A stretch of 30,184 nt of DNA. It comes from Saccoglossus kowalevskii (lineage: Eukaryota > Hemichordata > Enteropneusta > Harrimaniidae). Below the pieces are notes generated by a model. It worked only from the letters and a program-made list of their open reading frames with translations, was not told where the DNA came from and did no database searches. Location of the stretch: assembly GCF_000003605.2 (NCBI RefSeq), contig NW_003150273.1, positions 36,163 to 66,346 on the forward strand, in the 5' to 3' direction. Each line of letters begins with the position of its first letter. Within the stretch, counting starts at the first letter, position 1. Shown piece after piece: positions 20,521-30,184 of this stretch. The position numbers and the translations under genes were made by a program.

Positions 20521-23500
20521 TCGTACAACTTGGACAAAATGGTGAATGAAACGGGTCGGGATATTATATTGGGATATATTGGGATGTTAACGGCGAAGAA
20601 CCTGATACAAAATGTTTCTATATTATTCAAGAGTAGACTCTATGCTTGTAAAACTCATAGCTAATAGCTGTTGCTTATTTTGACATATTTTGTCAATGTT
20701 GTACTGAAACGTTAAAATATGGACCAGAGGGACATGCAAATCCCAATTCAATTCAAAATCAAACCCCCAATTTTGCGGAATATGAATGTGAGACATATAA
20801 ATTATTACAGAAAATAATTACTGTATTCATAATCTTCCACAGACCTAGTATGGAGACAACTAATGGCTAAGATTTAATCACCAATGGAAAAGACAATATT
20901 CTCGTGTATATTCTATATAATGTCAATATGATTCTACTATGCTAGCCGTGTAATGTCATTGGTCATGTCATATGACTTATGTAAATAAACACGCTGTACT
21001 GTTTGTACATTGCATTTAATCACAGCATTATATGTAGTGTGTTATATTATATTTGTATTTGTCTACCCAGGTTTATTGGATGTATTGCTGAACGTGTTGT
21101 ATCCGAAATGTGGTAACCATAACTAAAACTTCAATATGACATTCAATCTAAACTTATTCAATCTATCTTATTCATTGTAGTACAAAGAAGACCTATAAAC
21201 ATTTGTATAGTTGGTTTGCAGTTTGTGCATACATTATTCATTTCATAAATAATCTTTCATTAATCTCAAACCTGGACTGTCATATACTGGTATTGTTCAT
21301 GTTAATGTTAATTGTCTTTTTGATAAACGATTGTCAAGTCTGTTTTATTTTATTGTTGTTAAAGTTTATTCATTCAAATACCAGGAAATATATCCGGGTT
21401 TATTATGGGTGATAATCAAATATATTTGTGTGTGTTATCAAATATCACAATCTATCAGTGAAATGGAGGAATCAATTATTTTGAGCAAATAAGCAAGCAT
21501 GTGCAATTAAAATACAAGGTGTGGGGTGAAATATCGTGTTGCTTTGAATCTGGTAAATAACGTTCTGCTGACAAAATGTGTATCAGTATTCTATTAATTG
21601 TGAAAACGAGTTGTTCTAACCAATGGTCCTGCTTTAAAGAAAATTGTGTGTTATAATAATATCAAATAAAGCATCGGCAACTTGCATATCAAAGAAAATG
21701 CATTGTATCTATTGATGTAATCGAAAAGGCTCTTGGCTTGAGGTAGTGACATGGTGAAATACCTTAATAATTAGTTTGTTAATAAAACGTCCTCTTTGAT
21801 GAAACTTTGTAACAATTCCACTAAATATAGTCAGGACACAGAGCGTGTACATCAGTTATTCATTAATTTATTTATTTGTTCAAGGCATTAATTATGATTA
21901 ATAAAGACACCTTAGTCTCAGGTGATCGGGTGAGTTGCGGTTAGTCATACTACATTGCGGAATCATTCACATATGTTTTGAAAGATAATGAGCTACAAAA
22001 CGACTTGTAGATTTCGCACTCGGTATTCATATTTCTGTTATCTCGAAAATATCAAAATCATGTGCTAGGGCACGGAATGCGCACATTCATATTTGTCTAT
22101 ACCACGTTTTATAATATCATACTGAGTACACTTACCATCTGATACATACACAATATATATCCCTAATAATCTGCCGAGTAAGTATAACTTGCTAATGAAC
22201 ATTTAATCTATTCATGCAATTATCCATTATCCATTATTTCATGCAAATAATCTATTATGAGTGAGTAATTGTATAATATTGAGATTCGATGCGAAATATG
22301 GTAACACATTATGTGTGTTTGTATTCGAAATTAAAAACATGGCAACTATTATATAACAAAATATCATTATTGTTTGTCTTGTCGTGGCAGTGGATTTATC
22401 TCCACAATATTTATTGATTCACAGCTCCCTCACTACATTCATTTCATGAATGCAGAGCTGACACATTATTAATTCCACTGCCGATAGTATGGTAATGATA
22501 TTGCAAGTATATGCTAAAACGTATACATATTGCACCAATTATGTAACTATTAACTCAAAAGTAAAAATTCTATTTGATCATTACCAGCTAAAAAATGAAA
22601 ACTCAAAACTATTGTATATGCTTCTCGAATCGTGTAATTTGATCTTTTCTTAAGACGGGATCTTTTGAATAATGCATTGCACATGTAGTCACGTGGCGTT
22701 CAAACACACTGTTTTCATTCAGTAACTAATCTACGGCACCAACTGAGTGTGCGCGTAATTAATTTAGTACAAAACTTTGAGGTATCCGCTATGTGTGTGT
22801 GTCATGCTTTGAATATTTGCCATGAGAACAAAATTGCTCACATCAACGCATAGATTTAAAAATACACTTTTAACACTCAAATTTAAATCAAATTTGATTA
22901 GTAGTTTTTAGACACATTTACTGAACTAAAAATAAAACAAATATTATTTTATTGTAGTTGACGGACATCCGATTTATAACTGTCACGCTGGACGCTGTGT
23001 TTCAACTACAGCAAAAGAATTACAAACATGAGTATGAAAGTGTGTGACAGTGCTTCAATTCATACTTTCGTTTCATTTTCCTTTTGTATAGGATAATGCC
23101 CAATATGCGTTCAAGTGAATGAAAAAAAAACGTTCGCAAGACTGGGCCGTTGGTGTGCTCTTCGCATATCGTAATGAAATTAGTACTGTTTAGTTCGAAC
23201 CGCTAAGCCAACAAAAATAGCACACAATTGAACTACGTTATTTTCGATTTTATTGCATTCAATTTTCAAAAGCTAAACAGTTATTCTACTATAGCTAATA
23301 GTCGCAAATTCATAAAACAAAACCAGAATTTCAACAATTCAACAAGCAAGCACAAAATATTTTTTTGATAATATGGTGGACAGCATGAGTAAGTACATCA
23401 TCTAAAAATACAAAATCTCTCAGGCAACAATTTACTGTGTTTCAGACCACTACAAAAATACTTGCATTATGTCGTTGAGTATACCGTAAATCTTTCCATT

Positions 23501-24519
23501 AAACAGTCTCCACCATCACTCCCATAGTTAGCATAATACAATGCTAGTATTTATGAAGTCAATGTAAAAGTATCAAAACCAATCCAGCCGATAGATGCAA
23601 AATCAAATGTTCAAGTTAAAATGATAAAGTAATTAAATTCCTACGCTTGTTCAAATACTTGTATTACGATTAATGATATCAAACTTTCACAGATAAAAAA
23701 ATTAAGTTTTACATCTATGTTTCTTTATAACAATAATCTTATTAGTAAATGCAAATGAAAATCCTGTTTTTAATTGTTATCATCACGCAATAAACATTGA
23801 TTCCACTATTAAGAAAATGAAAATGTATTTTGATGAAAGTAATTCATCAAAAAATATACTGTATTTCAAATCACAATCTTTGGAGATTATCAGCCAGTCA
23901 AAGTGCTATTGACGACTGAGGTATAAGTATTGTAACAACGGTATCTACATATATAAAGTAATCAGTAGTAAATTGATGTTTTATGATTGCTGTAAAATTT
24001 AATAGAAATGTGAAAATAAAAAAACGCATACTTTAATATTGTAATATTATTAGGATAACATATCTGAATATGTAATAACCAATTCCAGATAATAATATCC
24101 TACAGGCAACGTTAATATCAAGTTCATCGAAATAAATCATTACAATTATATCCTGCAAGTTTTGATTATCAATTATCACCTTTAGTCACAATAATTTGGT
24201 TCAAAATCCAAAATCTGCTTTCAAATATGTTTTTTTAGTTTCTTTCACGCAGCACAACAATACAATTTCTACAAATCAGGAGAGCATGGTATGTAGTTAT
24301 ATCAACAAAGGTAAACAGACATTGTAATTGTAACTTGTCTTCTGCAATATATTTGAATGAAAGGAATCCAAGTGTGTGAAATGTTTCATCAATATATTGT
24401 TGTTTGATACTAAACATACTGCTTGCATATATAATATACATAATAATAAACCTTGCAAATCTCAAAAACGTCAAATGGTATTACTACTGGTGGCGCATCT
24501 CTCTGTTATTGCTAGTATA
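20521..24519. other. Intergenic between element and gene B 3' end
   Basis: Four kilobases of AT-rich DNA with no supported gene. The open frame at 21203-21412 is hydrophobic low-complexity translation of AT-rich DNA. The palindrome at 22386-22482 is the only clear structure. The gene B 3'UTR should occupy the last few hundred bases; no AATAAA on the minus strand was found close to the stop. Confidence 0.4.
22386..22482. repeat. Imperfect palindrome, three matched arm pairs
   Basis: GGCAGTGGA (22386-22394) with TCCACTGCC (22474-22482), CAGCTC with GAGCTG further in, and CATTCAT with ATGAATG at the centre. The ordered nesting makes chance unlikely. It may be a small MITE or a folded RNA; no terminal duplication was confirmed. 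Confidence 0.6.
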
Positions 24520-25017
24520 TTAGATGAGAGTGTTTTCCTTTTCCGAATCATCTTGCCGTGGGATCCCAGAGACAATATCAGGCTTCCGTTGATTGTCACC
24601 TCCCACAGTGACGCCCTCTATAGTTTCATTCAAACGCGTTATACATTTCAGAGTGGCATCTCTTGCATCGTCGTTTTTCATCTCATCGAAAATCTTCACG
24701 AGGTTTTCTAATGACGTGACGATTGATTTTTGTCTTCTGCGTTCCATGGCAAAGAAAAACCCGAGTAGGCGACTTGTCGGACTCTTTTTTGTCTCCAAAA
24801 TACGAACCTGGCCGGCACGTAGATGTAACTTAGCAGCCAAACCTCTCCAATCTTTTCTATAGTCGCTTTCCACATCAAGGTTTTCGCACAGTTTTCGCCA
24901 GAGATTCTCGCTGATCAGACTATCCAATGGTTTCCAGTCATCATCGAGTTCCCTGAAGAGATCAGCATTGGACATTCCTTCTTCACTATGCTCACCATCT
25001 GGTGAACTCGGGTCAAT
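24520..25017 (-). CDS. Gene B exon: Death domain and tail
   Basis: 165 codons and a TAA stop. NADLFRELDDDWKPLDSLIS, WRKLCENLDVESD, KDWRGLAAKLHLRAGQV, KKSPTSRLLGFFFA, LENLVKIFDEMKNDDARDA. All core Death-domain positions seen in gene A are kept. The tail ends DDSEKENTLI. Sequence beyond the stop still resembles gene A coding sequence (24479-24519), so the shorter tail arose from a new stop. Acceptor TTTTCCAG. Confidence 0.9.
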   Translation of the reverse strand: MDPSSPDGEHSEEGMSNADLFRELDDDWKPLDSLISENLWRKLCENLDVESDYRKDWRGLAAKLHLRAGQVRILETKKSPTSRLLGFFFAMERRRQKSIVTSLENLVKIFDEMKNDDARDATLKCITRLNETIEGVTVGGDNQRKPDIVSGIPRQDDSEKENTLI

Positions 25018-28000
25018 CTGGAAAATACCATAGCGTTGTAAAAATAAATAAATAAATTTGCCTTCTACAGCATTCGAAAATATACTCAAATATAATATCG
25101 CTTATTTGTTACATATATGATATATACTATACCTGGGCAGTCTTTCGAGGTATAAATATGTCCATGTCAATCTCGTGGCCTGCGTCTTCTAAGCATACAC
25201 ATATAGCGCAATAGAAGTCATCGGGCTTCTCTTTTTCATTAATACATTTAAATGTGTATCTTCCATGGATATCCTGATCAGATGCTAAATCCGCCAATCG
25301 TATCAACTGAAAACCAAATATATATATATATATATAACCTTATACATTGAACGAAATTCCAGAAAGCCCAACAGAATTCTCGCTTGCTTGCACAGCTATT
25401 TTCTATGCCACTAGTTTAACCAAGTTTAACCCTTCAAACGTGTATTTCAATTTACCAAAAATACTGCTTTCTGCATTGTTTGTGATATTCCTACAATAAC
25501 TCATTACCTTGACTGGGGAACCTCTTTGCTTCCATTGATCATCGAGATGCTTTACTTGTACTTTTAACTGACAGTCATGCGTACTGATCACTAGAGGGCG
25601 GCAATCTGTCCATGAACTCTGTTCGATAAAACAATGTTTAATGTTAATGTAAATGTTAATGACTTCTAAAATTACATAAATAAGAGTTAAAGATTTTTGG
25701 TAGAGATAATCCTACCTTTAGTGATCCCGACTGTGGTTGTCTTTGTGATGATTCTGTATCACACCATGCTCCTACTTCAACTTGAAGACACGTGTCGGTG
25801 ATAAAATTTCCTCTGGTGGCAACCTTTATTCTTCGTTGAGCATTTGTACCTTCTTTGGCATCGCCTTCAACAGCATATCCAGTGAAGTGATCCACGAAAA
25901 GAAAGACGTAACCATCATTGACCAATAAAACTTCATCCAGTACGATATTCCAATTAAGATTAGTTGTTTTCGTCACTGCTGTAAAATTCCATGAATCTTC
26001 GTTTATGGCCGAATGGGGGAAGGACAACACAACATCTCGTAAGAAGGATGTTCCATCAGGACCACAGTGAATAACTGGAGTAAGGACACCTTTCCAGGAT
26101 GTATCTCACCATATTTGTATTCTTTCATATAACAATACACACGTTGTGTATTACCAGACTGAACTGCACCTGGTGGAATATAGAGAACCACATCCTGAGA
26201 TGGTAGTTTTAGATATCCACCACGATCATCAAAAACACTTCCAACAAAACCATCTTTGCTGAAAACCTTTCCAACTTCTAACGAACATAACTCAAATTCT
26301 TCTATCAGTGGTTTTAGCTCGTCCTCTTTGTCAACAACCTAGAAAAAAATCAAAGATTGGAATATGTATCAATTACATTCACTCTTTTCGCATAAAAATA
26401 CGTCAAAATACTGCAATAGTGTTATAAACAAACTTACGAAGTTCAGATTTTCTCTTGGCAGTTTATTTTTGATCAAGCGGACAAGGTGACTTATATCTTC
26501 CTTCATAGAGTCGCACAATATAATGATATTTGTATCTGAGGTAATGGAACTTAGCCAACTGTCTTCTTCATGTTGACACATCATTAATACAATAATAGTC
26601 TGTTTCAATCTTCTCGATAAATTCATTGCTGGTAATGTAAAAATAACAACGTTAATTGAAAGTCATGTATGTCCATATTAGTATGCATTATATAATGTTA
26701 GTACGTGATGTCCATGACCGCAAACAATATTTCCATTTTCCGCACCTGATCTCAGCACTGTATCATCCAAGTTATCAATGATGTACAAAGCACTCTGTGA
26801 AGATTGTAAACCATTGGAAATTTCCGTAAAGGAGGATCCTGCAGTCGTCAGCGCAACAGTACACCCCTCTGTTTCCATGCGAGTTTTGAGATTTCCTGCC
26901 AGGACATGTTCCCGTGTAGTATTGACAATCACGATGTTGTGTTTATCTGTTGAAATAGAAGAAATAATTTTAGCACAAGAATCGTTTTACATATTTATAA
27001 TATTATTTAAATAATTTAGACGTAATCAATAATGGAGCAATAAGTTTAAATCTATCTTATCTCTGTTGGATAATATTAAGATATCAAGAATAATTCGATT
27101 TAGTATGTTAATATAAATTTATGTGACAAATCACTGAATCAAATCAGTCTCAATGTTTTCATTGTGTTGTCTTGCCTAAAATTAGCAAGCATGCTCATTA
27201 TGAAACGATTAACGGATTGAAATGTCAAAAGTGAGACCCCCCTACTTTAAATATTTCTATTTTTTAAGTGGTTTTGTATAGTTTTAAAGTAAAATACATT
27301 TTCGTATGTCAAGTGATAGTAGAATAAATTACTTAGTGGTATAATACTGGACTTGGCATACGTAATTTTTACCTGTATCTTTACACGTTGGTATGGTGTC
27401 ATATAACTCAAACATTACACCATTCCATTCATCTTCTCTACACTGCGTGTGTATAGTCAACATCGCTTCCTTGAGATCTTGACTCGTGGCCATGACATTT
27501 CTGTTACACCTGTTTTGAGCCAATCTCCACAGCAATAACAATGCACAGCCGACATGTCTGACGTTCTCTGTATCAATGTTCTCGACAATATCTGCGATAC
27601 GAGATAGACCCAGTTCCCAAAACAGAACTGATCGACTGTGATCATCAACCATCAATACATTGAGGCATTGCAAGAGGTCATTGATGCTTAACTGTTGTAG
27701 ATTTGTTATTGTATTTTCTCCATACAGGTTGTAGCAGTCCAAACGTCGAATGACAACACTCATAACTTGTTTAGAATCTAATACTTGGAGAGCTTTATTG
27801 CGGATGGACAGCGAACATCTGGTCAATACACACACCGACAATAACTGGAGATACTCATCAGAACAGCGCGTCCATTTACAAATCGATTCCTGCTCACTTT
27901 CATCCAATTGATCGTCGTAGTTGTAAAAAAACGCAAGCAATTTTTCAGCAAGGAAAGATATTACCTACAAAACACGTAGAAAAAATGTTGGCAAAAAGTA

Positions 28001-30132
28001 ACATCAACAGAATGGATAATCACATTAAAGCCACTAGCAAAATAAAATAAAATCATACCTTGTTCGTTTTTACTAATTGGATATTGGAATCTTGACCAAG
28101 TACACTGTAGACGAGATCTTGAAATTTCATTCCTGAATGAATGCCATGGCCGAAAATAGAACTTTGAAAATTGCCAGTACCCTTCATAGAAAAGCGATGA
28201 ATACATTCTATAATAATGCTGAAACTGGGCTCTAGTCCATCCATGGTAGAAGGTTCTGTGATCTGAAATTGGCCCAGCATTTGCAACATCCGCATTGACA
28301 GGGTGCGAGCGTCTACCATGTCCATCGGCACGCACGACTCACTCATCAACTCAGCAGATTGTTTGAGAACTTCATAATCAGAAAATATGTCTACGATCAC
28401 CTTGTCATTTACAGTACAACATAAGGGCCATTTATCGCCATTCCTTTTCCAAATTGCATGTAACCATAGCAATGCAAAGTTTTTCATTGTGTGACCCTTC
28501 CCCAACTGCAACAAAGTGTTGATGACGCCTGTGAAGTAATCATCAGATACCGGCACGTATTGGAGTAAAAGTAAAAAATATAGCAATTTTCCGCATGATA
28601 CTGTATCAATACTGAAGTCATACTCCTGTAAGAACAATTAAAGATAAAATACATGTTCAATATGAGTGTTTTATCATGTTAGTCTCCTTAGTTAAAGTAG
28701 CTATTAAAAAAGTCGTGGTAACTGATTGGCATGTTCAAATGAAGTCTATTGACAGCTGTCTGTTATATTTCTATGGCTTATTTTTAAAAGCTGCTTACTG
28801 TGTGGCTTACACTATATGGGAAAGCCACATGTGGTGTTGTGTACTGATTTGAAACAATTGTTGTTTCATTGTTTGTCAATATGCGAATTGTCACTGTTGT
28901 ATGGTCAAAATGGTTCCATGTCGTGCCTGAGGAGAAGAAAAATAATAAGAGTATTTCGGAGATTTTGGTAAGATATTTTACATATAAGAATGTATTACTT
29001 CACTCCAGCTTTATCAAATAATGTTGCAATTGATTTTAAGCAACTTCGTCTGATTATTATGTATATAGTACACCGAAAAGCCACTGCCATAATGACCGAG
29101 GGTTAATTAGAATGATCCTGACTTCAGTCTCGATGGAAAGATTATTATTTTGAAATATAATATGTCTTTATATACAGTGTGAACTGTATTGAGCTGTATT
29201 TTTTAAAGTGATGTGCTCACATTATAGCTTGGATGCTCGTAATTATGTATAATTAATATATGTATAATCCGAAAATATAGTATAATACGATGTGTATTAC
29301 TATTTCCCGTATACCTTGACAGTTTCCCGCTGTTTGTTCTTTCTAAGGTTTTTATTTTGTCAACAAAAAATAATAAAGCGTTTCTGTGCTTTATGTCCTT
29401 CTTTCCTTTGCCGCAAAATAAATTTCGATTGACGACAATTAAACAAATGCAATATGATGTTACAAAGTCAGATTTGTTTGTATTTAATGTTGTTGTTTTT
29501 CTTCTCGATACCTTAATTATCAAATGACAGTACGTCCTATAATTACAGAATAATTTTAAATGTTTGGTGAGAGATGTACGAAGATAAATAACGTATGATT
29601 TCATACTTACAGATGTACTCCCCCTGTCTATGTCGCGAAAGAATTCAAGCAATGTGCTTACGAGAGTAGGAGCTGATTCTTCAAACATTGACCCTCCAGC
29701 GTCATCCAACAGCAAGTAGTAAAGTAATTCTGTCAAATCTGTTGTTGCATCTTGACGACTAGTGCGGAAACCAGTCTTAAAGTCAGCTTCTAATTTTTCT
29801 ATTTCACGTGTTTTTCTCAAATAATTGTGTAGAAGAGAATGAGTTATTTGTATGCCAAAGGCAGATCGAAACCAAATATATCTTTTCAATCCATAATCAG
29901 TAGTAAAAAAATTGGGAAGCTGTATATTGTCCAGCATAGGATGAAATACAACAAGGCAACACATTGCAGTTGCATTCACTGAGACTACATCATCACCTGT
30001 AGTTAGCGATGTCGTTGTTGCATATTCATACACGTTGTTCACGAGTTGCATATCCTTGAATTCATCATGAAATCCATTCACTATTAAAGAAGTCGTTCCT
30101 ATCAGAAGAGCAATGAGAAGCCAATGGACCAT
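24520..30132 (-). CDS. Gene B: paralogue of gene A, 5' end outside window, one-base frameshift
   Basis: Nine exons correspond one to one with exons 7-15 of gene A in the same order and phases: helical region, conserved block, TIR-like domain (201 + 191 nt), ZU5-UPA, Death. Exons for the N-terminus should lie beyond base 30184. All splice sites are GT-AG; the weakest is the GTGCGG donor after the first TIR-like exon. A single missing base in the ZU5 exon breaks the frame (about 26087), yet the downstream UPA and Death exons remain open and conserved. So the gene is either recently inactivated, expressed as a truncated ARM/TIR-like product, or affected by an assembly error. The head-to-tail position next to gene A shows tandem duplication. 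Confidence 0.78.
25133..25306 (-). CDS. Gene B exon: end of UPA with CxxC pair
   Basis: 58 codons, phase 0. LIRLADLASDQDIHGRYTFK, then KPDDFYCAICVCLEDAG and IDMDIFIPRK. The C-x-x-C pair of gene A is kept (DFYCAICVC). Acceptor TGGTTTTCAG, donor GTATAG. Confidence 0.8.
25319..25336. repeat. Short (AT)n microsatellite in gene B intron
   Basis: About nine TA units just upstream (in gene sense) of the acceptor for the CxxC exon of gene B, 13 bases from the AG. Length change here could affect the branch-point region. Confidence 0.85.
25508..25618 (-). CDS. Gene B exon: UPA middle part
   Basis: 37 codons, phase 0. SSWTDCRPLVISTHDCQLKV, then QVKHLDDQWKQRGSPVK. It is five codons shorter than gene A, all at the variable N-terminal edge. 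Acceptor CGAACAG, donor GTAATG. Open and conserved despite lying downstream of the frameshift. Confidence 0.8.
25716..26338 (-). CDS. Gene B exon: ZU5 and start of UPA, one base short
   Basis: 623 nt against 624 in gene A, with both splice sites conserved in position. ZU5 motifs GGYLKLPSQDVVLYIPPGAV and HCGPDGTSFLRDVVLSFPHS are present, but in two different frames because one T is missing after HPGKV. After the shift the frame reads about 27 unrelated residues to a stop at 26003-26005. Protein identity to gene A is about 80% once the break is ignored, the highest in the pair. Confidence 0.88.
26084..26090 (-). other. One-base deletion frameshift in gene B ZU5 exon
   Basis: Gene A reads GGAAAGGTTGTCCTTACTCC (minus strand) and gene B reads GGAAAGGTGTCCTTACTCC: one T of the TT pair is absent. 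Flanks are otherwise nearly identical for more than 100 bases. The exon is 623 rather than 624 nt, and no compensating indel follows. Confidence 0.85.
26438..26628 (-). CDS. Gene B exon: C-terminal half of TIR-like domain
   Basis: 191 nt, entering in phase 1 and leaving in phase 0. Helix C AMNLSRRLKQ, strand D TIIVLMMC, EEDSWLSSI, strand E TNIIILC, helix E EDISHLVRLIKNKL. DSW and NKL are shared with gene A. Acceptor CATTACCAG, donor GTAAGT. No catalytic Glu in a W..E setting is seen. Confidence 0.72.
26746..26946 (-). CDS. Gene B exon: N-terminal half of TIR-like domain
   Basis: 201 nt, phase 1 at both ends, identical in length to gene A. Strand A HNIVIVNTT (box 1 tyrosine replaced by His), helix A REHVLAGNLKTRMETEG, strand B CTVALTT, helix B SSFTEISNGLQSSQ, strand C SALYIID. 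About 20 of 68 residues match gene A, mostly hydrophobic core plus SSFT and SQ. The donor GTGCGG is weak, but its position matches gene A exactly. Confidence 0.72.
27373..27964 (-). CDS. Gene B exon equivalent to exon 9 (conserved helical block)
   Basis: 197 codons plus one base, exit phase 1 as in gene A. Conserved: WTRCSDEYLQLLSVC, IRRLDCYNLYG, DDHSRSVLFWELGLSRI, QDLK, DEWNGVMFELYDTIP. Acceptor TTTTGTAG, donor ACAG/GTAAAA. The strong conservation next to the TIR-like domain suggests that the two act as a unit. Confidence 0.82.
28059..28625 (-). CDS. Gene B exon equivalent to exon 8 (helical)
   Basis: 189 codons, phase 0; acceptor TTCTTACAG, donor GTATGA. It carries the shared NGDKWP, DKVIVDIF and DLVYSVLGQDSNIQL motifs. 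It is 12 codons longer than in gene A. An alternating helical pattern is retained (YFLLLLQYVPVSDDYF, NTLLQLGKGHTMKNFALLWL). No stops or frameshifts. Confidence 0.8.
28626..29610 (-). other. Gene B intron (985 bp)
   Basis: Lies between the equivalents of exons 7 and 8. The upstream exon's frame runs open into the intron for more than 400 bases, but the GTAAGT donor at 29605-29610 and comparison with gene A place the boundary. Nothing else recognised. Confidence 0.55.
29611..30132 (-). CDS. Gene B exon equivalent to exon 7 of gene A (helical)
   Basis: 174 codons, phase 0, acceptor TTTCTTAG, donor GTAAGT. It opens with ATG directly after the acceptor and a hydrophobic stretch (WLLIALLIGTTSLIVNG) that imitates a signal peptide. 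It aligns with an internal exon of gene A (EF.D.QL..., VVFHPMLDNIQLP), so I read it as an internal exon. It is 16 codons longer than its counterpart, mainly in the middle. Further 5' exons would be beyond the window. Confidence 0.75.
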
Positions 30133-30184
30133 CTAAGAAATAACGATATTCAAATCTGACATTAACTAACTGTCAATAAATTGA

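Noticed and set aside
21203-21412. Hydrophobic plus-strand open frame
   Set aside because: Low-complexity translation of AT-rich DNA; no splice or promoter context.
29203-29610. C-terminal continuation of the gene B exon, open for more than 130 codons
   Set aside because: It lies behind a GTAAGT donor, has intron-like composition and has no counterpart in gene A.
30073-30132. Signal peptide and gene start at the left end of the gene B exon (ATG then a hydrophobic stretch)
   Set aside because: The ATG directly follows a splice acceptor in phase 0, and the segment aligns with an internal hydrophobic helix of gene A exon 7, so it is better read as an internal exon.

Overview
The window is AT-rich nuclear DNA from an animal. 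It has GT-AG introns, long AT-rich intergenic stretches, microsatellites, a tRNA-derived SINE and a tandem-repeat element ending in a GAC-rich microsatellite. Proteins built from ZU5, UPA and Death modules indicate a bilaterian invertebrate. The tandem repeat/microsatellite layout resembles elements known from marine invertebrates such as molluscs, but I cannot name the phylum from sequence alone.

Everything that codes lies on the minus strand. It consists of two paralogous genes arranged head to tail. Gene A (2377-16258) appears complete: 15 exons whose splice phases all agree, giving a protein of about 1692 residues. Gene B (24520-30132, running off the right edge) contributes nine exons equivalent to exons 7-15 of gene A, with the same intron positions and phases.

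The shared protein plan, N to C, is: a large all-helical region resembling ARM/HEAT repeats; a conserved helical block; a TIR-like alpha/beta domain split over two exons of 201 and 191 nt in both genes; a ZU5 domain; a UPA domain; a Death domain; and a short acidic tail. ZU5-UPA-Death is the known intracellular module of UNC5 receptors and PIDD. Placing it after an ARM-like region and a TIR-like domain in a protein with no apparent membrane anchor is unusual. It suggests a cytosolic sensor or adaptor, possibly of innate immunity or cell death (inference).

The two copies diverge very unevenly: about 80% identity in the ZU5/early UPA exon, about 29% in the first TIR-like exon, and lower still in the helical region. 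Gene B lacks one base inside its ZU5 exon (about 26087) relative to gene A. As written this removes UPA and Death, so gene B is either a very young pseudogene, a truncated isoform or an assembly error.

Region by region: 1-2376, sequence downstream of gene A with nothing recognisable; 2377-16258, gene A, with a SINE in intron 5 and a GC-rich island in intron 1; 16259-24519, intergenic, with nested inverted repeats, an (AT)n microsatellite, a 157-bp tandem-repeat element and two smaller hairpins; 24520-30184, the 3' part of gene B.
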